64,000 nt of DNA from Pseudomonas haemolytica (GCF_009659625.1 NZ_VOIW01000007.1:248001-312000); one strand, 5' to 3'; shown: positions 17,573 through 26,908, counted from the stretch's first letter. Notes: generated from the sequence alone by a model not told the origin. Numbers and translations: made by a program.

Positions 17573-18539
17573 GGGGAGTCCGTCCTGCAAGGATCAGGTA
17601 GGCGGCTACCAGCAGCCAAAGTGCGGCGCCTACCAGGTACTTGATCCAGGGTTCGATGCTGGTAGTGGAGGACCAGTAGGCTTCGATGAACGCAGCGATC
17701 AGCAGGAACACCATGACGCCGCAGAGCATTCGCACACTTTTATGGGCCGCCAGGCGCAGGGCCTCGCTGCGTGTCAGACGCCCGGGAGCGATCAGCGACC
17801 AGCCCAGTTGCAACCCCGCGGCCCCGGCCAATGTGATGGCGCTCAGCTCGAACGCGCCATGACCTACCACAAATGACCAAAAGGTCTGGCCATAGCCGAT
17901 GCCGGTAAGGTGCCCGGAGACCGCGCCAATGACCAAGCCATTGAAAATCAGGAAGAACACGCTGCCCAGGCCGAACAGCAGGCCGGCGGCAAACGTCTGG
18001 AAGGCGATGCCGATGTTGTGCATCACATAGTAGCCAAACATCATCCAGTCTTCACTGGCGGCACGTTCGGCGGCGCGCCCCAGGCGGCTGGCCTCGGGGT
18101 CGTACATGCTTTGCATCTCGGCCACCTGCTGGGGGCTGACGATGCTGTAGATCAGGTCGGGAAACAGGTAGACCAGCAGCGCTATACCTAACAGGCTGCC
18201 AAAGAACAGCAGGCCGGCGATCAGCACGAAGCGCCACTGTTCGCGTACCAGGCGCGGGAAGTCGGCGAGGAGGAAGGCCAGTACCTCTGCCGCCAGCTGG
18301 CTGCGATGGCGATACAGCTGCGAATGCCCGCGCAGCGCCAGTTGTTGAAGCGGGTCTATCAGGTAACTGCTATAGCCGCGTTCCTGGGCCAGGGCCAGGT
18401 GCTGGCACAGGCGTCGATATTGATGAGGGAAGTCAGCGACGTCGGCGGCCTTGGCTTTACCTTGCTCCAGTTGCTTGAGCTGTTCGGCGAAGGTTTGCCA
18501 TTGTTGCTGGTGGCGGCTTTCAAAAAGACTCTGTTTCAT
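17559..18539 (-). CDS. SpoIIM-like (stage II sporulation protein M family) membrane protein
   Basis: A 326-residue protein with a soluble N-terminal part and about six membrane segments. The SpoIIM/DUF95 signature is seen in LFFGSLLGIALLVYLFP, the segment AFQTFAAGLLFGLGSVFFLIFNGLVIGA, and GHGAFELSAITLAGAAGLQLG. In non-sporulating bacteria the family is linked with MoxR and RDD genes rather than sporulation. It overlaps the RDD gene by four bases and the DUF4129 gene by 14. Confidence 0.85.
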   Translation of the reverse strand: MKQSLFESRHQQQWQTFAEQLKQLEQGKAKAADVADFPHQYRRLCQHLALAQERGYSSYLIDPLQQLALRGHSQLYRHRSQLAAEVLAFLLADFPRLVREQWRFVLIAGLLFFGSLLGIALLVYLFPDLIYSIVSPQQVAEMQSMYDPEASRLGRAAERAASEDWMMFGYYVMHNIGIAFQTFAAGLLFGLGSVFFLIFNGLVIGAVSGHLTGIGYGQTFWSFVVGHGAFELSAITLAGAAGLQLGWSLIAPGRLTRSEALRLAAHKSVRMLCGVMVFLLIAAFIEAYWSSTTSIEPWIKYLVGAALWLLVAAYLILAGRTPHAPD

Positions 18540-19228
18540 GTCGGCCCCAACAAGCCACGGGCCACACCGTTGAGTTGCTCCACGGCGCGTGCCGGGGACA
18601 CTTGCAGGGGCGCGGCGAGGATCGCGGCCAGTTCATGCACCCGTTCGTTAGAGAGCTCGGCCTGGCGTTCGGCGAAACCAAGGATGGCCCGCTGCTCGCT
18701 CAGCTCCAGTGCAAAGGGCAGGCGCAGGGCGGCCGCTTGAGGTATTCGAGGGCGTACCAGTGGCAGTTCGCGGTAGATCACCAGCGTACCGGCGGCCAAG
18801 TCGCCGAGCCGCTTGAAATGCGGGTGTTGCAGGCAACTGATTGCCCCGAGGAAGTAACCAAAAGGCAGCATGTCGACAAAACGCAGCAGGTTGCGGATCA
18901 GGGACGCCGACCAGCCAATGGGCGTGCCGTCATCTTGTACCACTCGCAGGCCCATCACCTGCTTACCCGGAGAGCAACCCTGGTTGAGAACTTCGAATAG
19001 CACCATGTACCACCAGCTCATCAGGAACAGCAGCAGCGAACCCAGCCCGACTCCAATGTTGCCAAGCAGCGCCAAGGGCACCAGCAGGATGCCCATGATG
19101 ATCCCACGCACGCCCAGGTCGAACGCAAAGGCCAAAGCGCGGGGCGGCAGGCCGGCAGGGCGCAAGGGCAGGTCGATACCTTCCGGGGTCTCGATCTGGT
19201 AGTGGGTATCCAAAGGGGTTGATGCCAT
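18536..19228 (-). CDS. RDD family membrane protein
   Basis: First gene of the operon, 230 residues. The RDD domain opens with LPLRPAGLPPRALAFAFDLGVRG, containing the R and D positions that name the family, then two to three membrane segments (IMGILLVPLALLG; LLLFLMSWWYMVLF) and the conserved GCSPGKQVMGLRVV and LRNLLRFVDMLP. AAGGA lies 7 bases before the ATG at 19228. A promoter must lie in the 167-base divergent gap shared with sbcB. Confidence 0.87.
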   Translation of the reverse strand: MASTPLDTHYQIETPEGIDLPLRPAGLPPRALAFAFDLGVRGIIMGILLVPLALLGNIGVGLGSLLLFLMSWWYMVLFEVLNQGCSPGKQVMGLRVVQDDGTPIGWSASLIRNLLRFVDMLPFGYFLGAISCLQHPHFKRLGDLAAGTLVIYRELPLVRPRIPQAAALRLPFALELSEQRAILGFAERQAELSNERVHELAAILAAPLQVSPARAVEQLNGVARGLLGPT

Positions 19229-19395
19229 TGCGATCCTTTGCACTGCGAGGCGACTAAGAGACACGGATGCTAGCAGTGTCGACGCTGGAAGCAACCACTC
19301 GAGGTTTTGCTGGATATTTATACAGTTAAGGTATCGCTGGCCCCGAATACCTTGCAGCGCCTAGACTTTATCGGTCTTCAGCACAGGAATAGCCC

Positions 19396-20823
19396 GTGAC
19401 CTCGATTTTCTGGTACGACTATGAAACCACCGGCATCAACCCACGCAACGATCGCCCGCTCCAGGTAGCCGGTATCCGTACCGACCTCGAACTCAACGAG
19501 GTGGGGGCGCCGATCAATCTTTATTGCCAGCCCAGCGACGATATTCTGCCCCATCCAGCCGCGTGTGCGATTACGGGAATTACCCCGGGTGTTCTCGCGC
19601 AGAAGGGCCTCGTCGAAGCCGACTTCATGACTCGGGTGCACGCCGAACTGGCCGCGCCAGGCACCTGCGGCGCCGGTTACAACACCCTGCGGTTTGACGA
19701 TGAAATGACGCGTTACAGCCTGTACCGCAACTTTTTCGACCCTTATGCCCGGGAGTGGCAGGGCGGCAACAGTCGCTGGGACTTGATCGATGTGATGCGT
19801 ACTGCCTACGCCCTGCGGCCGGAGGGGATTACCTGGCCTGAGCAAGACGGGCGCGTGACGCTCAAGCTGGAGCGGCTGACCGAAGCCAATGGCATTGATC
19901 ACGGCCAGGCCCACGATGCGCTTTCTGATGTACGCGCAACCATCGCTCTGGCGCGATTGGTCCGTGAAAAGCAGCCCAAGCTGTATGAATGGCTGTTTCA
20001 ACTGCGTAGCAAGCAGCGGGTCATGGATCAGGTGCGGTTGTTGCAACCGATGGTGCATATCTCCGGGCGTTTTTCCGCCGAGCGCCATTATCTGGGCGTG
20101 GTACTGCCTCTGGCTTGGCACCCGCGCAATCGCAATGCCTTGATCGTCTGCGACCTGGGGCTCGACCCTCAGGGGTTGTTGGAGCTGGATGCCGCGACCC
20201 TGCGCGAGCGCCTTTACACGCGCCGTGATGAGTTGGCGGAAGGTGAGCTGCCCGTCCCTCTCAAGTTGTTGCATATCAACCGCTGCCCTGTGGTAGCTCC
20301 TTTAAAGGTACTGCGCTTGCAAGACCGCGAGCGACTGCAATTGGATATGGACACTTATCAGGCGCGAGCACTGCGGCTAACTGACGCACAGGAAGTTTTG
20401 CGTGGGAAGTTGGCGGCCATTTACGCCGAGGAAGACTTTGCGGCGAACGCAGACCCGGAGCAGCAGCTCTACGATGGTTTTATTGGCGATCGCGATCGCC
20501 GTTTATGTGAACAAGTTCGCATGGCAGAGCCTGCGCATTTAGCGCGTCAGCAGTGGCCATTCGATGATCATCGTTTGCCGGAATTATTATTTCGCTACCG
20601 CGCGCGTAACTTTCCTGAAACCTTGAACAATGAGGAGCAACAGCGCTGGAAACTTTTCTGTCAGCAACGTTTGTCGGACCCGCAGTGGGGAGCACCGAAT
20701 ACCTTGTTGGCATTTAAGCAAGCGCGTGAGGAGTTGGCGGTTAGTGCTACATCGTTTCAGTGCCAGGTGCTGGACCAGTGGCAGGACTATGCGGACTCTT
20801 TAGCCGCTCGCCTGAATCTGTAA
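19396..20823 (+). CDS. sbcB: Exodeoxyribonuclease I
   Basis: A 475-residue 3'-5' single-strand exonuclease used in mismatch repair and recombination. The DEDDh exonuclease core shows FWYDYETTGINP with the catalytic D and E, GYNTLRFDDEMTRYSLYRN, and HDALSDVRATIALA. SH3-like and helical domains follow. The start is a GTG at 19396 preceded by AGGA; the protein begins with the expected TSIFWYDYETT, so no upstream start is needed. Confidence 0.93.
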   Translation: MTSIFWYDYETTGINPRNDRPLQVAGIRTDLELNEVGAPINLYCQPSDDILPHPAACAITGITPGVLAQKGLVEADFMTRVHAELAAPGTCGAGYNTLRFDDEMTRYSLYRNFFDPYAREWQGGNSRWDLIDVMRTAYALRPEGITWPEQDGRVTLKLERLTEANGIDHGQAHDALSDVRATIALARLVREKQPKLYEWLFQLRSKQRVMDQVRLLQPMVHISGRFSAERHYLGVVLPLAWHPRNRNALIVCDLGLDPQGLLELDAATLRERLYTRRDELAEGELPVPLKLLHINRCPVVAPLKVLRLQDRERLQLDMDTYQARALRLTDAQEVLRGKLAAIYAEEDFAANADPEQQLYDGFIGDRDRRLCEQVRMAEPAHLARQQWPFDDHRLPELLFRYRARNFPETLNNEEQQRWKLFCQQRLSDPQWGAPNTLLAFKQAREELAVSATSFQCQVLDQWQDYADSLAARLNL

Positions 20824-20851
20824 GCGGATAACTGTAGAATATCCAGACAAT

Positions 20852-20880
20852 AAAAAACGCCAGCAAGCTGGCGTTTTTTA
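20852..20880. terminator. Bidirectional terminator between sbcB and mvaT
   Basis: AAAAAACGCCAGC-AA-GCTGGCGTTTTTT is a compact perfect stem-loop with A/T runs on both flanks, able to terminate both convergent genes. Confidence 0.9.
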
Positions 20881-20913
20881 TGTGTAGCGTATCGGGTTAA
20901 CGTCCGACCAGGC

Positions 20914-21288
20914 TTAGCCCAGCAGGGTAGCCCAGCCTTCAACCACGTCACCGCCCCACTTGGCTTTCCACTCTTTCAGAGTTTTGTGGTTGCCACCTTT
21001 GGTTTCAATCACTTCGCCGTTGTGTGGGTTTTTGTATTGCTTGACCTTGCGAGCACGCTTGGTGCCGGTAGTTTTCACAGCGCCGCGCGGTGCTTTAACT
21101 TTCGACTCTGGATCCAGCAGCGCGATGATGTCACGCAGGGATTTGGAGTATTCACCCATCAGGGTGCGCAGTTTGCCTTCGAATTCCAGCTCGGTTTGCA
21201 GCTTGTCGTCTTGGGACAGGTTCTTCAAGCGGGCTTGCAGCTCTTTGATAGCTTCTTCGGTGGCGCGGTATTCGTTGATCAGAGACAT
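20914..21288 (-). CDS. mvaT: MvaT, H-NS-family xenogeneic silencer
   Basis: A 124-residue nucleoid protein that binds AT-rich DNA and silences acquired genes. Residues 1-60 form the oligomerising coiled coil (MSLINEYRATEEAIKELQAR), then a basic linker and the C-terminal DNA-binding domain with KQYKNPHNGEVIETKGGNHK and LKEWKAKWG, nearly identical to P. aeruginosa MvaT. AAGGT precedes the ATG. The AT-rich upstream gap fits autoregulation. Confidence 0.96.
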   Translation of the reverse strand: MSLINEYRATEEAIKELQARLKNLSQDDKLQTELEFEGKLRTLMGEYSKSLRDIIALLDPESKVKAPRGAVKTTGTKRARKVKQYKNPHNGEVIETKGGNHKTLKEWKAKWGGDVVEGWATLLG

Positions 21289-21639
21289 GTGGACTACCTT
21301 ATGTAGAACGCTGATTGACAGGGTGAGTGGCCTAATAATAGTCAGGCAATTTCATCAAGTAAACAATTAAGACGGTATTTATGTGAATTACATTGATTGT
21401 TTGTGGCGACGCTATGCAAACGAGTTAATTAGTAGGCGCTATGCTTAAAGATAATCGCGTTATTTTTTTCGCCAACTGCCTGAGCTTGCCTTTGTACGGT
21501 CATATGGCGATGGTAAAACCTTACGCTATCAAGGGGTGTTGCATTGAGCAGGCATCAGAATAAGCCGCAAGGAATACTGCAGTTTTTCTGCGCAATCGCT
21601 AGAATAGCGGCCTTTGCGAAGTTCTGGAGTTTCCCCCTA
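21289..21639. other. AT-rich intergenic region between mvaT and purU
   Basis: About 350 bases, noticeably richer in A and T than the flanks (especially 21330-21475). It must hold the divergent promoters of mvaT and purU. A 38-codon frame from about 21440 has no ribosome-binding site and no recognisable product. AT-rich content is what MvaT/H-NS proteins bind, so autoregulation is plausible. Confidence 0.5.
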
Positions 21640-22488
21640 ATGCGCACTTTTCGGCTGGTGATTGCTTGCCCGGACCGGGTTGGCATCGTTGCCAAGGTCA
21701 GTAACTTTCTGGCTTCCCACAATGGCTGGATCACCGAGGCGAGCCATCACTCGGACGATCTCAGCGGTTGGTTTTTCATGCGTCACGAAATTCGTGCCGA
21801 TACGCTGCCCTTTGGCCTGGAGGCTTTCCGCGAGGCGTTTGCGCCTATCGCCGAAGAGTTTTCGATGAGCTGGCACATCACCGACACGGAGCAGAAGAAA
21901 CGTGTCGTGCTAATGGCCAGCCGTGAGTCCCACTGCCTGGCAGACCTGCTGCATCGTTGGCACAGCGATGAACTGGACTGTGAGATCGCCTGCGTGATCT
22001 CCAACCATGACGACCTGCGCAGCATGGTCGAATGGCACGGCATCCCGTACTACCACGTGCCGGTCAACCCGCAGGACAAGGAGCCGGCGTTCGCCGAGGT
22101 GTCGCGCCTGGTCAAGCAACACGAGGCTGACGTGGTGGTGCTGGCGCGCTACATGCAGATCCTGCCGCCGGAGCTGTGCCGCGAGTACGCCGGCAAGGTG
22201 ATCAATATCCACCACAGTTTCTTGCCTTCGTTTGTCGGGGCCAAGCCGTACCACCAAGCGTCCCTGCGCGGCGTGAAGTTGATTGGCGCGACTTGCCACT
22301 ACGTCACCGAAGAGCTGGACGCCGGCCCGATCATCGAGCAGGACGTCGTGCGCGTCAGCCACAGCGACAGTATTGAAGACATGGTGCGTTTCGGCCGTGA
22401 CGTCGAGAAGATGGTGCTGGCTCGTGGCCTGCGTTATCACCTGGAAGATCGCGTGTTGGTGCACGGCAACAAGACGGTAGTCTTTTGA
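21640..22488 (+). CDS. purU: Formyltetrahydrofolate deformylase
   Basis: A 282-residue enzyme hydrolysing 10-formyl-tetrahydrofolate to formate and tetrahydrofolate. An N-terminal ACT domain (FRLVIACPDRVGIVAKVSNF) precedes a formyltransferase-type catalytic domain with INIHHSFLPSFVGAKPYHQA, including the active-site histidine region, and ATCHYVTEELDAGPIIEQD with the catalytic aspartate. GGAG precedes the ATG at 21640 at slightly long spacing; the open frame from 21544 gives an unlikely N-terminus. Confidence 0.93.
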   Translation: MRTFRLVIACPDRVGIVAKVSNFLASHNGWITEASHHSDDLSGWFFMRHEIRADTLPFGLEAFREAFAPIAEEFSMSWHITDTEQKKRVVLMASRESHCLADLLHRWHSDELDCEIACVISNHDDLRSMVEWHGIPYYHVPVNPQDKEPAFAEVSRLVKQHEADVVVLARYMQILPPELCREYAGKVINIHHSFLPSFVGAKPYHQASLRGVKLIGATCHYVTEELDAGPIIEQDVVRVSHSDSIEDMVRFGRDVEKMVLARGLRYHLEDRVLVHGNKTVVF

Positions 22489-22515
22489 TCAATCGGTATT
22501 GATTGAAAGAAACAG

Positions 22516-22550
22516 GGGCCTGGAGGTACAACTCTCCAGGCCCTTTTTTT
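22516..22550 (+). terminator. Rho-independent terminator of purU
   Basis: GGGCCTGGAG and CTCCAGGCCC arms pair perfectly around an 8-base loop and are followed by seven T residues. Confidence 0.9.
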
Positions 22551-22572
22551 ATCCCGACTTCAGGACACACCC

Positions 22573-22758
22573 ATGACCGACCCACTCGATAAAGCCACAT
22601 CCAGGGCGCCCGCTACAGTGGGCGAGGGCTGTCTGAGTCGCTACGACCCTGAGGCGCTGGACGCCGAGGATGGTACTGATTTTCCCGAGGCGGCCCGTTT
22701 GTGGGAGCAGATGCAGGAGCAGGACGAGCCACCTGCCGACCCTGGAAAAGACGCTTGA
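22573..22758 (+). CDS. Small acidic hypothetical protein
   Basis: A 61-residue protein rich in D, E and P, with no signal peptide or membrane segment: opening MTDPLDKATSRAP, then SRYDPEALDAEDG and FPEAARLWEQMQEQDE. I do not recognise a family. AGGA lies 8 bases before the ATG and the frame shows strong third-position GC, so it is probably translated. It lies between the purU terminator and a convergent deacetylase gene. Confidence 0.55.
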   Translation: MTDPLDKATSRAPATVGEGCLSRYDPEALDAEDGTDFPEAARLWEQMQEQDEPPADPGKDA

Positions 22759-22789
22759 GCAGCGGTTTGCCGACCGTGGGCGCGAGTAG

Positions 22790-23542
22790 TCAGCCGTCCC
22801 ATGGCTGCATCGCCAGCCAGGCGGCCTTGGTCTGCGGCATACGGCCAGCGTTGAGCAGGCGTTGCAGGGTGTGCAGCCAGTAACGACGGGAAAACTCGTG
22901 GCGCATGTCCACTGGGTGCAATCCCAGTCGGATCACCGGGGCTGTCCGCCAGCGTTGCTCACGCCGGTCGCTGAGGACTTTCGACAGCCCGCGGCGCCAG
23001 GCGCTGCGGGCGCTCCAGACCAGCCCCGGGGCGTCGATGCGCTTGAAGTCAGGCAGGCGATAAATATGGTGCGGATCGCTGGTGTAGCCAAGTGGCAACT
23101 GGCGCAATGCCTGGCGAGTGCCGTCGCTCATCAACCAGGCTGGGGCGACAAACCCTTGCAGCGGCCAGTCATTGCGCTGGAATACCTCGATGCCGGCGGT
23201 AAGCCGTTGCAGCGCCTCGGCCTGGGGCAACTGGTAAAACTCGCCTTCATGGGTATAGATGCGCCGCATGAACCACTCTTTTGGCGAACGTGGCCGAGGT
23301 TGGTCGTCGCAATGGTAGTAACCGTGCAAGGTGAGTTCATCGCCCTTGGCCACACGGCCGTCGAGCAGGCGACGAAAATCACTGTGGGCGGCCAGGGCGT
23401 CATGGTGATGGAAGTCCGGCACCACTAGCCAAGTAATGGGTACGTTGCCCAGCGCGTCGACGGCCTCGACAAAAGGCCGATAGTCGGCCCAAGTGCTCGG
23501 CGCCACATCGTGCAGCACCAGCATCAGCGAACGCTCAGCCAT
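22790..23542 (-). CDS. Polysaccharide deacetylase-like protein (DUF2334 type)
   Basis: A 250-residue protein of the DUF2334/NodB-like deacetylase group. The metal-site motifs are VLHDVAPSTW near the start and ELTLHGYYHCDD in the middle, with GFVAPAWLMS further on. No signal peptide is seen, so it may act in the cytoplasm. The ATG at 23542 lies inside the end of the glycosyltransferase gene (8-base overlap), so the two are co-translated and probably act on the same glycan or glycolipid. Confidence 0.8.
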   Translation of the reverse strand: MAERSLMLVLHDVAPSTWADYRPFVEAVDALGNVPITWLVVPDFHHHDALAAHSDFRRLLDGRVAKGDELTLHGYYHCDDQPRPRSPKEWFMRRIYTHEGEFYQLPQAEALQRLTAGIEVFQRNDWPLQGFVAPAWLMSDGTRQALRQLPLGYTSDPHHIYRLPDFKRIDAPGLVWSARSAWRRGLSKVLSDRREQRWRTAPVIRLGLHPVDMRHEFSRRYWLHTLQRLLNAGRMPQTKAAWLAMQPWDG

Positions 23543-24647
23543 GGGCGAGCATCGGTTTATGGCTGCGGAGCACCGCCTGGTAATGCCCCAGCAGACTATC
23601 GACCACCGTGTCCCACGCGTAATGCTGTTCGACATGCCGCCGCGCCTGGGCGCCGAGGCATCGGCTGTCGGCACCGAACAATTCGCGCACTGCATCGGCC
23701 ATCGCCTTGGGGCTATTGGGGGCACATAGGAGGCCGCAGCGCTCGTCGACAATCTCGGTGAATGCCCCGGCCGCGACGGCGACCACCGGGATGCCACAGG
23801 CCATGGCCTCCAGGATCACCAGGCCGAAGGTTTCCTGATCGCCGCCATGCAGCAAGGCATCGGCGCTGGCCATCAGCCGGGCCACATGCCGGGCCGGGCG
23901 GAACCCATCGACCACGGTGACGTTATCCGGCACGTTGGCCGGCATCCCCGAGCCCACCAGCAGCAAGTGGTAGCCGTCCCCGAGGCGCTTCATGCAGTTG
24001 AGCAGTACCGGCAGGTTTTTCTCCTTGGAACCGCGTCCGGCGAAGATCAGCAGCCGGGTGTCTTCGCCAATTCCCAGTTCGGCGCGCAGGCCGGGGTCGC
24101 GCACGTCGGGGGTGAAGGTGTGCAGGTCTACCCCCAGCGGTTGGACGAAGACATTTCTTACCCCAAGCCCGGTGAGCTTGTCGGCCATCACCTGGCTAGG
24201 CGCCAGCACGCGGTCAAAATTCCCGTAGAGTTTGCTGACATAGGCTTCAACATTAGGGGTGAACCACGGCCCCATACGGTTGCTCACCAGCAGCGGCAGG
24301 TCGGAGTGGTAAAAGCCAATGACCGGCACATCCAACTGGCGCCGGGCATCCAGCGCCGCCCAGGCGGTCAGGTACGGGTCGCCGACTTCGATCAGATCGG
24401 GCTGTAAATCGTGCAGGACATTTCGCCATGGCGCCAAGCGAAGGGGGAAGCGATAGCCTTTGCCGAAGGGCAGGGCGGGGGCCGGCACTTTATAGACGCC
24501 GTCCTGCTCGCTCAAGTGTGCGCCGGGGATCAACAGGCTGTGGCGAATCCCAGGCTTGAGCGCCAGGCGCCGGTGCTTGGCGTCGAGGTAAGTGCGTACA
24601 CCACCGCTGGCGGGGGCGTAGAACATGGTTATGTCAGCGATATGCAC
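23535..24647 (-). CDS. Glycosyltransferase family 4 protein
   Basis: A GT-B glycosyltransferase of 370 residues. The N-terminal domain has YAPASGGVRTYLDAK with the glycine-rich acceptor loop; the C-terminal domain has LIFAGRGSKEKNLPVLL for nucleotide-sugar contact and HGGDQETFGLVILEAMACG, containing the E-x7-E pair of family 4. A GTG at 24647 is preferred: GGAGGG lies 9 bases before it, but directly abuts the ATG at 24656. With the overlapping deacetylase it resembles the PimB-like lipid mannosyltransferase plus deacetylase logic, though the acceptor is unknown. Confidence 0.85.
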   Translation of the reverse strand: MHIADITMFYAPASGGVRTYLDAKHRRLALKPGIRHSLLIPGAHLSEQDGVYKVPAPALPFGKGYRFPLRLAPWRNVLHDLQPDLIEVGDPYLTAWAALDARRQLDVPVIGFYHSDLPLLVSNRMGPWFTPNVEAYVSKLYGNFDRVLAPSQVMADKLTGLGVRNVFVQPLGVDLHTFTPDVRDPGLRAELGIGEDTRLLIFAGRGSKEKNLPVLLNCMKRLGDGYHLLLVGSGMPANVPDNVTVVDGFRPARHVARLMASADALLHGGDQETFGLVILEAMACGIPVVAVAAGAFTEIVDERCGLLCAPNSPKAMADAVRELFGADSRCLGAQARRHVEQHYAWDTVVDSLLGHYQAVLRSHKPMLAHG

Positions 24648-24815
24648 GATGAACATCCCTCCGATCCATTGCTCTCCTTAACGTGGACCTGAGGTAAGGA
24701 TAGATGTTCTATCGGGATTGGTGTCGTGCTGCGCGTTCAAGGTGAGGATGATGGCAAGCCCCCTCCCACATTTAGACCGAGTACCGGCTCTAAGAAGAGG
24801 GGGCCATGCTGTCTA

Positions 24816-26705
24816 TCAGATCCGGAAGCTACCCACCAATTGCTTCAGGCGCGACGCCTGCTGCTCCAGGTCCGAACAGGCGCGCAGCGTCGATTGCAGG
24901 TTTTCCACCCCTTCCTGGTTGAGGGTGTTGATCTCGGTGATGTCCATATTGATCGACTCCACCACCGAGGTCTGTTCTTCGGTGGCAGTGGCAACCGACT
25001 GGTTCATGCCGTCAATTTCGCCAATTCGCAGGGTCACGCTGTTCAAGCGCTCGCCGGCGAGGTTGGCGATTTCCACGCTGTCCAGGCTGTGACGTTGGCT
25101 TTCACTCATGGTACTCACCGAGTCACGGGCGCCAACTTGAAGCTCCTCGATCATCGTTTGCACCTGTTGTGCCGATTCCTGGGTGCGATGGGCGAGGTTG
25201 CGCACTTCATCGGCCACCACCGCAAACCCGCGCCCGGCTTCCCCGGCTCGCGCCGCTTCGATAGCCGCGTTGAGCGCCAGCAGGTTGGTTTGCTGGGAAA
25301 TGCTGGTGATCACTTCAAGGATCTGGCCGATATTCACCGTCTTGCTATTAAGTGCTTCGATATTGCTGCTCGATGCGCTGATCATGCTCGACAACTGCGT
25401 CATCGCCTTGATGTTGCGTTCTACCACCTGCTGGCCGTCTTCGGCCAAGTGCCGCGCATCGCTGGCCTGGTTGGAGGCCTGGGCCGCGTTACGGGCGATC
25501 TCCTGGGCGGCGGCCCCCAGTTGGTTGATGGCGGCGGCGACGCTGTTGGTGCGGTTGGCCTGTTCGTCCGAATTGACCATCGACGAGTTGGAGGCGCTGA
25601 CTACCCGCAGGGCCACTTCATTGACCTGCTCGGTGGCCGAAGACACTTCGCGAATCGAGGTATGAATACGCTCGACGAAACGGTTGAAAGCATTGCCCAA
25701 GGTGCCGAACTCATCATTGTTCTGGATGACCAGGCGCCGGGTCAGGTCGCCCTCGCCGTCGGCGATGTCCTGCATGGCCTTGGTCATCAGGTGCAGCGGT
25801 TGCAGCAAGACGCGGATCAACATGCCCAGCAGGGCGATGATGATGACTACCGCGATGATCGTGGCGATCACCGCCGAGGTGCGGAATTTGCTGAGCATGG
25901 CGAAGGATGTGTCTTTATCCACCGAAATACCCAGGTACCAGTTAACTGACGGCAAACCCTTGATCGGGGTAAAGGTCACGATATTGGCCTTGCCGTTGGC
26001 TTGCACTTCGCTGAAGTCCGCGCTGATCTTGGGGGTGTCCTTCGGGTACACGTCTGCCAGGGTCTTCATCACCAGGGCTTTGTCCGGGTGTACTAACACT
26101 TTGCCGTCGGCACTGACCAGGAACGCATAACCCATGCCGCCGAAGTTCAGCGCGCCAATGTTATCCACCAGGGTTTGCAGGCTCAGGTCGCCACCTACTA
26201 CGCCGATATTCTGGCCCGCCTTGGTGCTGGGAGTGGCGACAGAGATGATCAGTTGGCCGGTAGCCGCGTCAATATAGGGTTCGGTCAGGGTCGAGCCATT
26301 GCTGGCCTGGGCGCCCTTGTACCAGGGGCGAACACGCGGATCGAAGCCGTCGGGCATCTTGGTGTCAGGGCGGATGGTGAAGGTGCCCTGGCTGTCACCG
26401 ACGTAGGTCGCCATAAATGAAGAGGTCAGCGCTTTCTGCTCCAGCAGGCTGGCGACGACGGACGGTTCAGGGTTGATGGCAATGTTCTGTGCAGCGTTTT
26501 CCACCAGCGCGATACGCCCGGTGAGCCAGGTCTGGATATTGCTGGCGGTGACATCGCCCATTTCATGCAGGTAGTTATTGAGGTCGTCGCGGATCGCGTT
26601 GCGCTGCAGGTAGTCGTTATAGAGGGTAAACAACGCGAAGGCGGCGATGACGATAAGGGAGGCTGCAAGCAGGATTTTGTGGCTGAAGCGCAGATTTTTG
26701 TTCAT
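24816..26705 (-). CDS. pctA: Methyl-accepting chemotaxis protein, amino-acid sensing (PctA/B type)
   Basis: A 629-residue chemoreceptor. Membrane segment 1 is at about 10-30, a periplasmic dCache domain spans about 33-275, membrane segment 2 about 277-300, then HAMP and the signalling tip (EVITSISQQTNLLALNAAIE). In the ligand pocket R126, W128, Y129 and D173 fall at the same numbers as the amino-acid-binding residues of P. aeruginosa PctA as I remember them, with F121 where PctA has Y121. It should therefore sense amino acids (or GABA). Which of PctA, B or C it matches best needs alignment. Confidence 0.85.
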   Translation of the reverse strand: MNKNLRFSHKILLAASLIVIAAFALFTLYNDYLQRNAIRDDLNNYLHEMGDVTASNIQTWLTGRIALVENAAQNIAINPEPSVVASLLEQKALTSSFMATYVGDSQGTFTIRPDTKMPDGFDPRVRPWYKGAQASNGSTLTEPYIDAATGQLIISVATPSTKAGQNIGVVGGDLSLQTLVDNIGALNFGGMGYAFLVSADGKVLVHPDKALVMKTLADVYPKDTPKISADFSEVQANGKANIVTFTPIKGLPSVNWYLGISVDKDTSFAMLSKFRTSAVIATIIAVVIIIALLGMLIRVLLQPLHLMTKAMQDIADGEGDLTRRLVIQNNDEFGTLGNAFNRFVERIHTSIREVSSATEQVNEVALRVVSASNSSMVNSDEQANRTNSVAAAINQLGAAAQEIARNAAQASNQASDARHLAEDGQQVVERNIKAMTQLSSMISASSSNIEALNSKTVNIGQILEVITSISQQTNLLALNAAIEAARAGEAGRGFAVVADEVRNLAHRTQESAQQVQTMIEELQVGARDSVSTMSESQRHSLDSVEIANLAGERLNSVTLRIGEIDGMNQSVATATEEQTSVVESINMDITEINTLNQEGVENLQSTLRACSDLEQQASRLKQLVGSFRI

Positions 26706-26908
26706 GGCTTGTAGGGTCCGCTAAGGTCTTAATATCCGAAGCGCGTCCTTTTGGGAGGCGCGAAATGGCAGCGTCAAAAAAGGTGTGATATTTCTGCTGA
26801 TAGCTCCGTTGGTCCATTTAGGAATTATCTGACCGTTTTTTAGTCTTTGTGGGGTTCACATCGTCTGTATCGACCTCGCGGCACTAAAGATTAACCATAG
26901 GTGACGAA

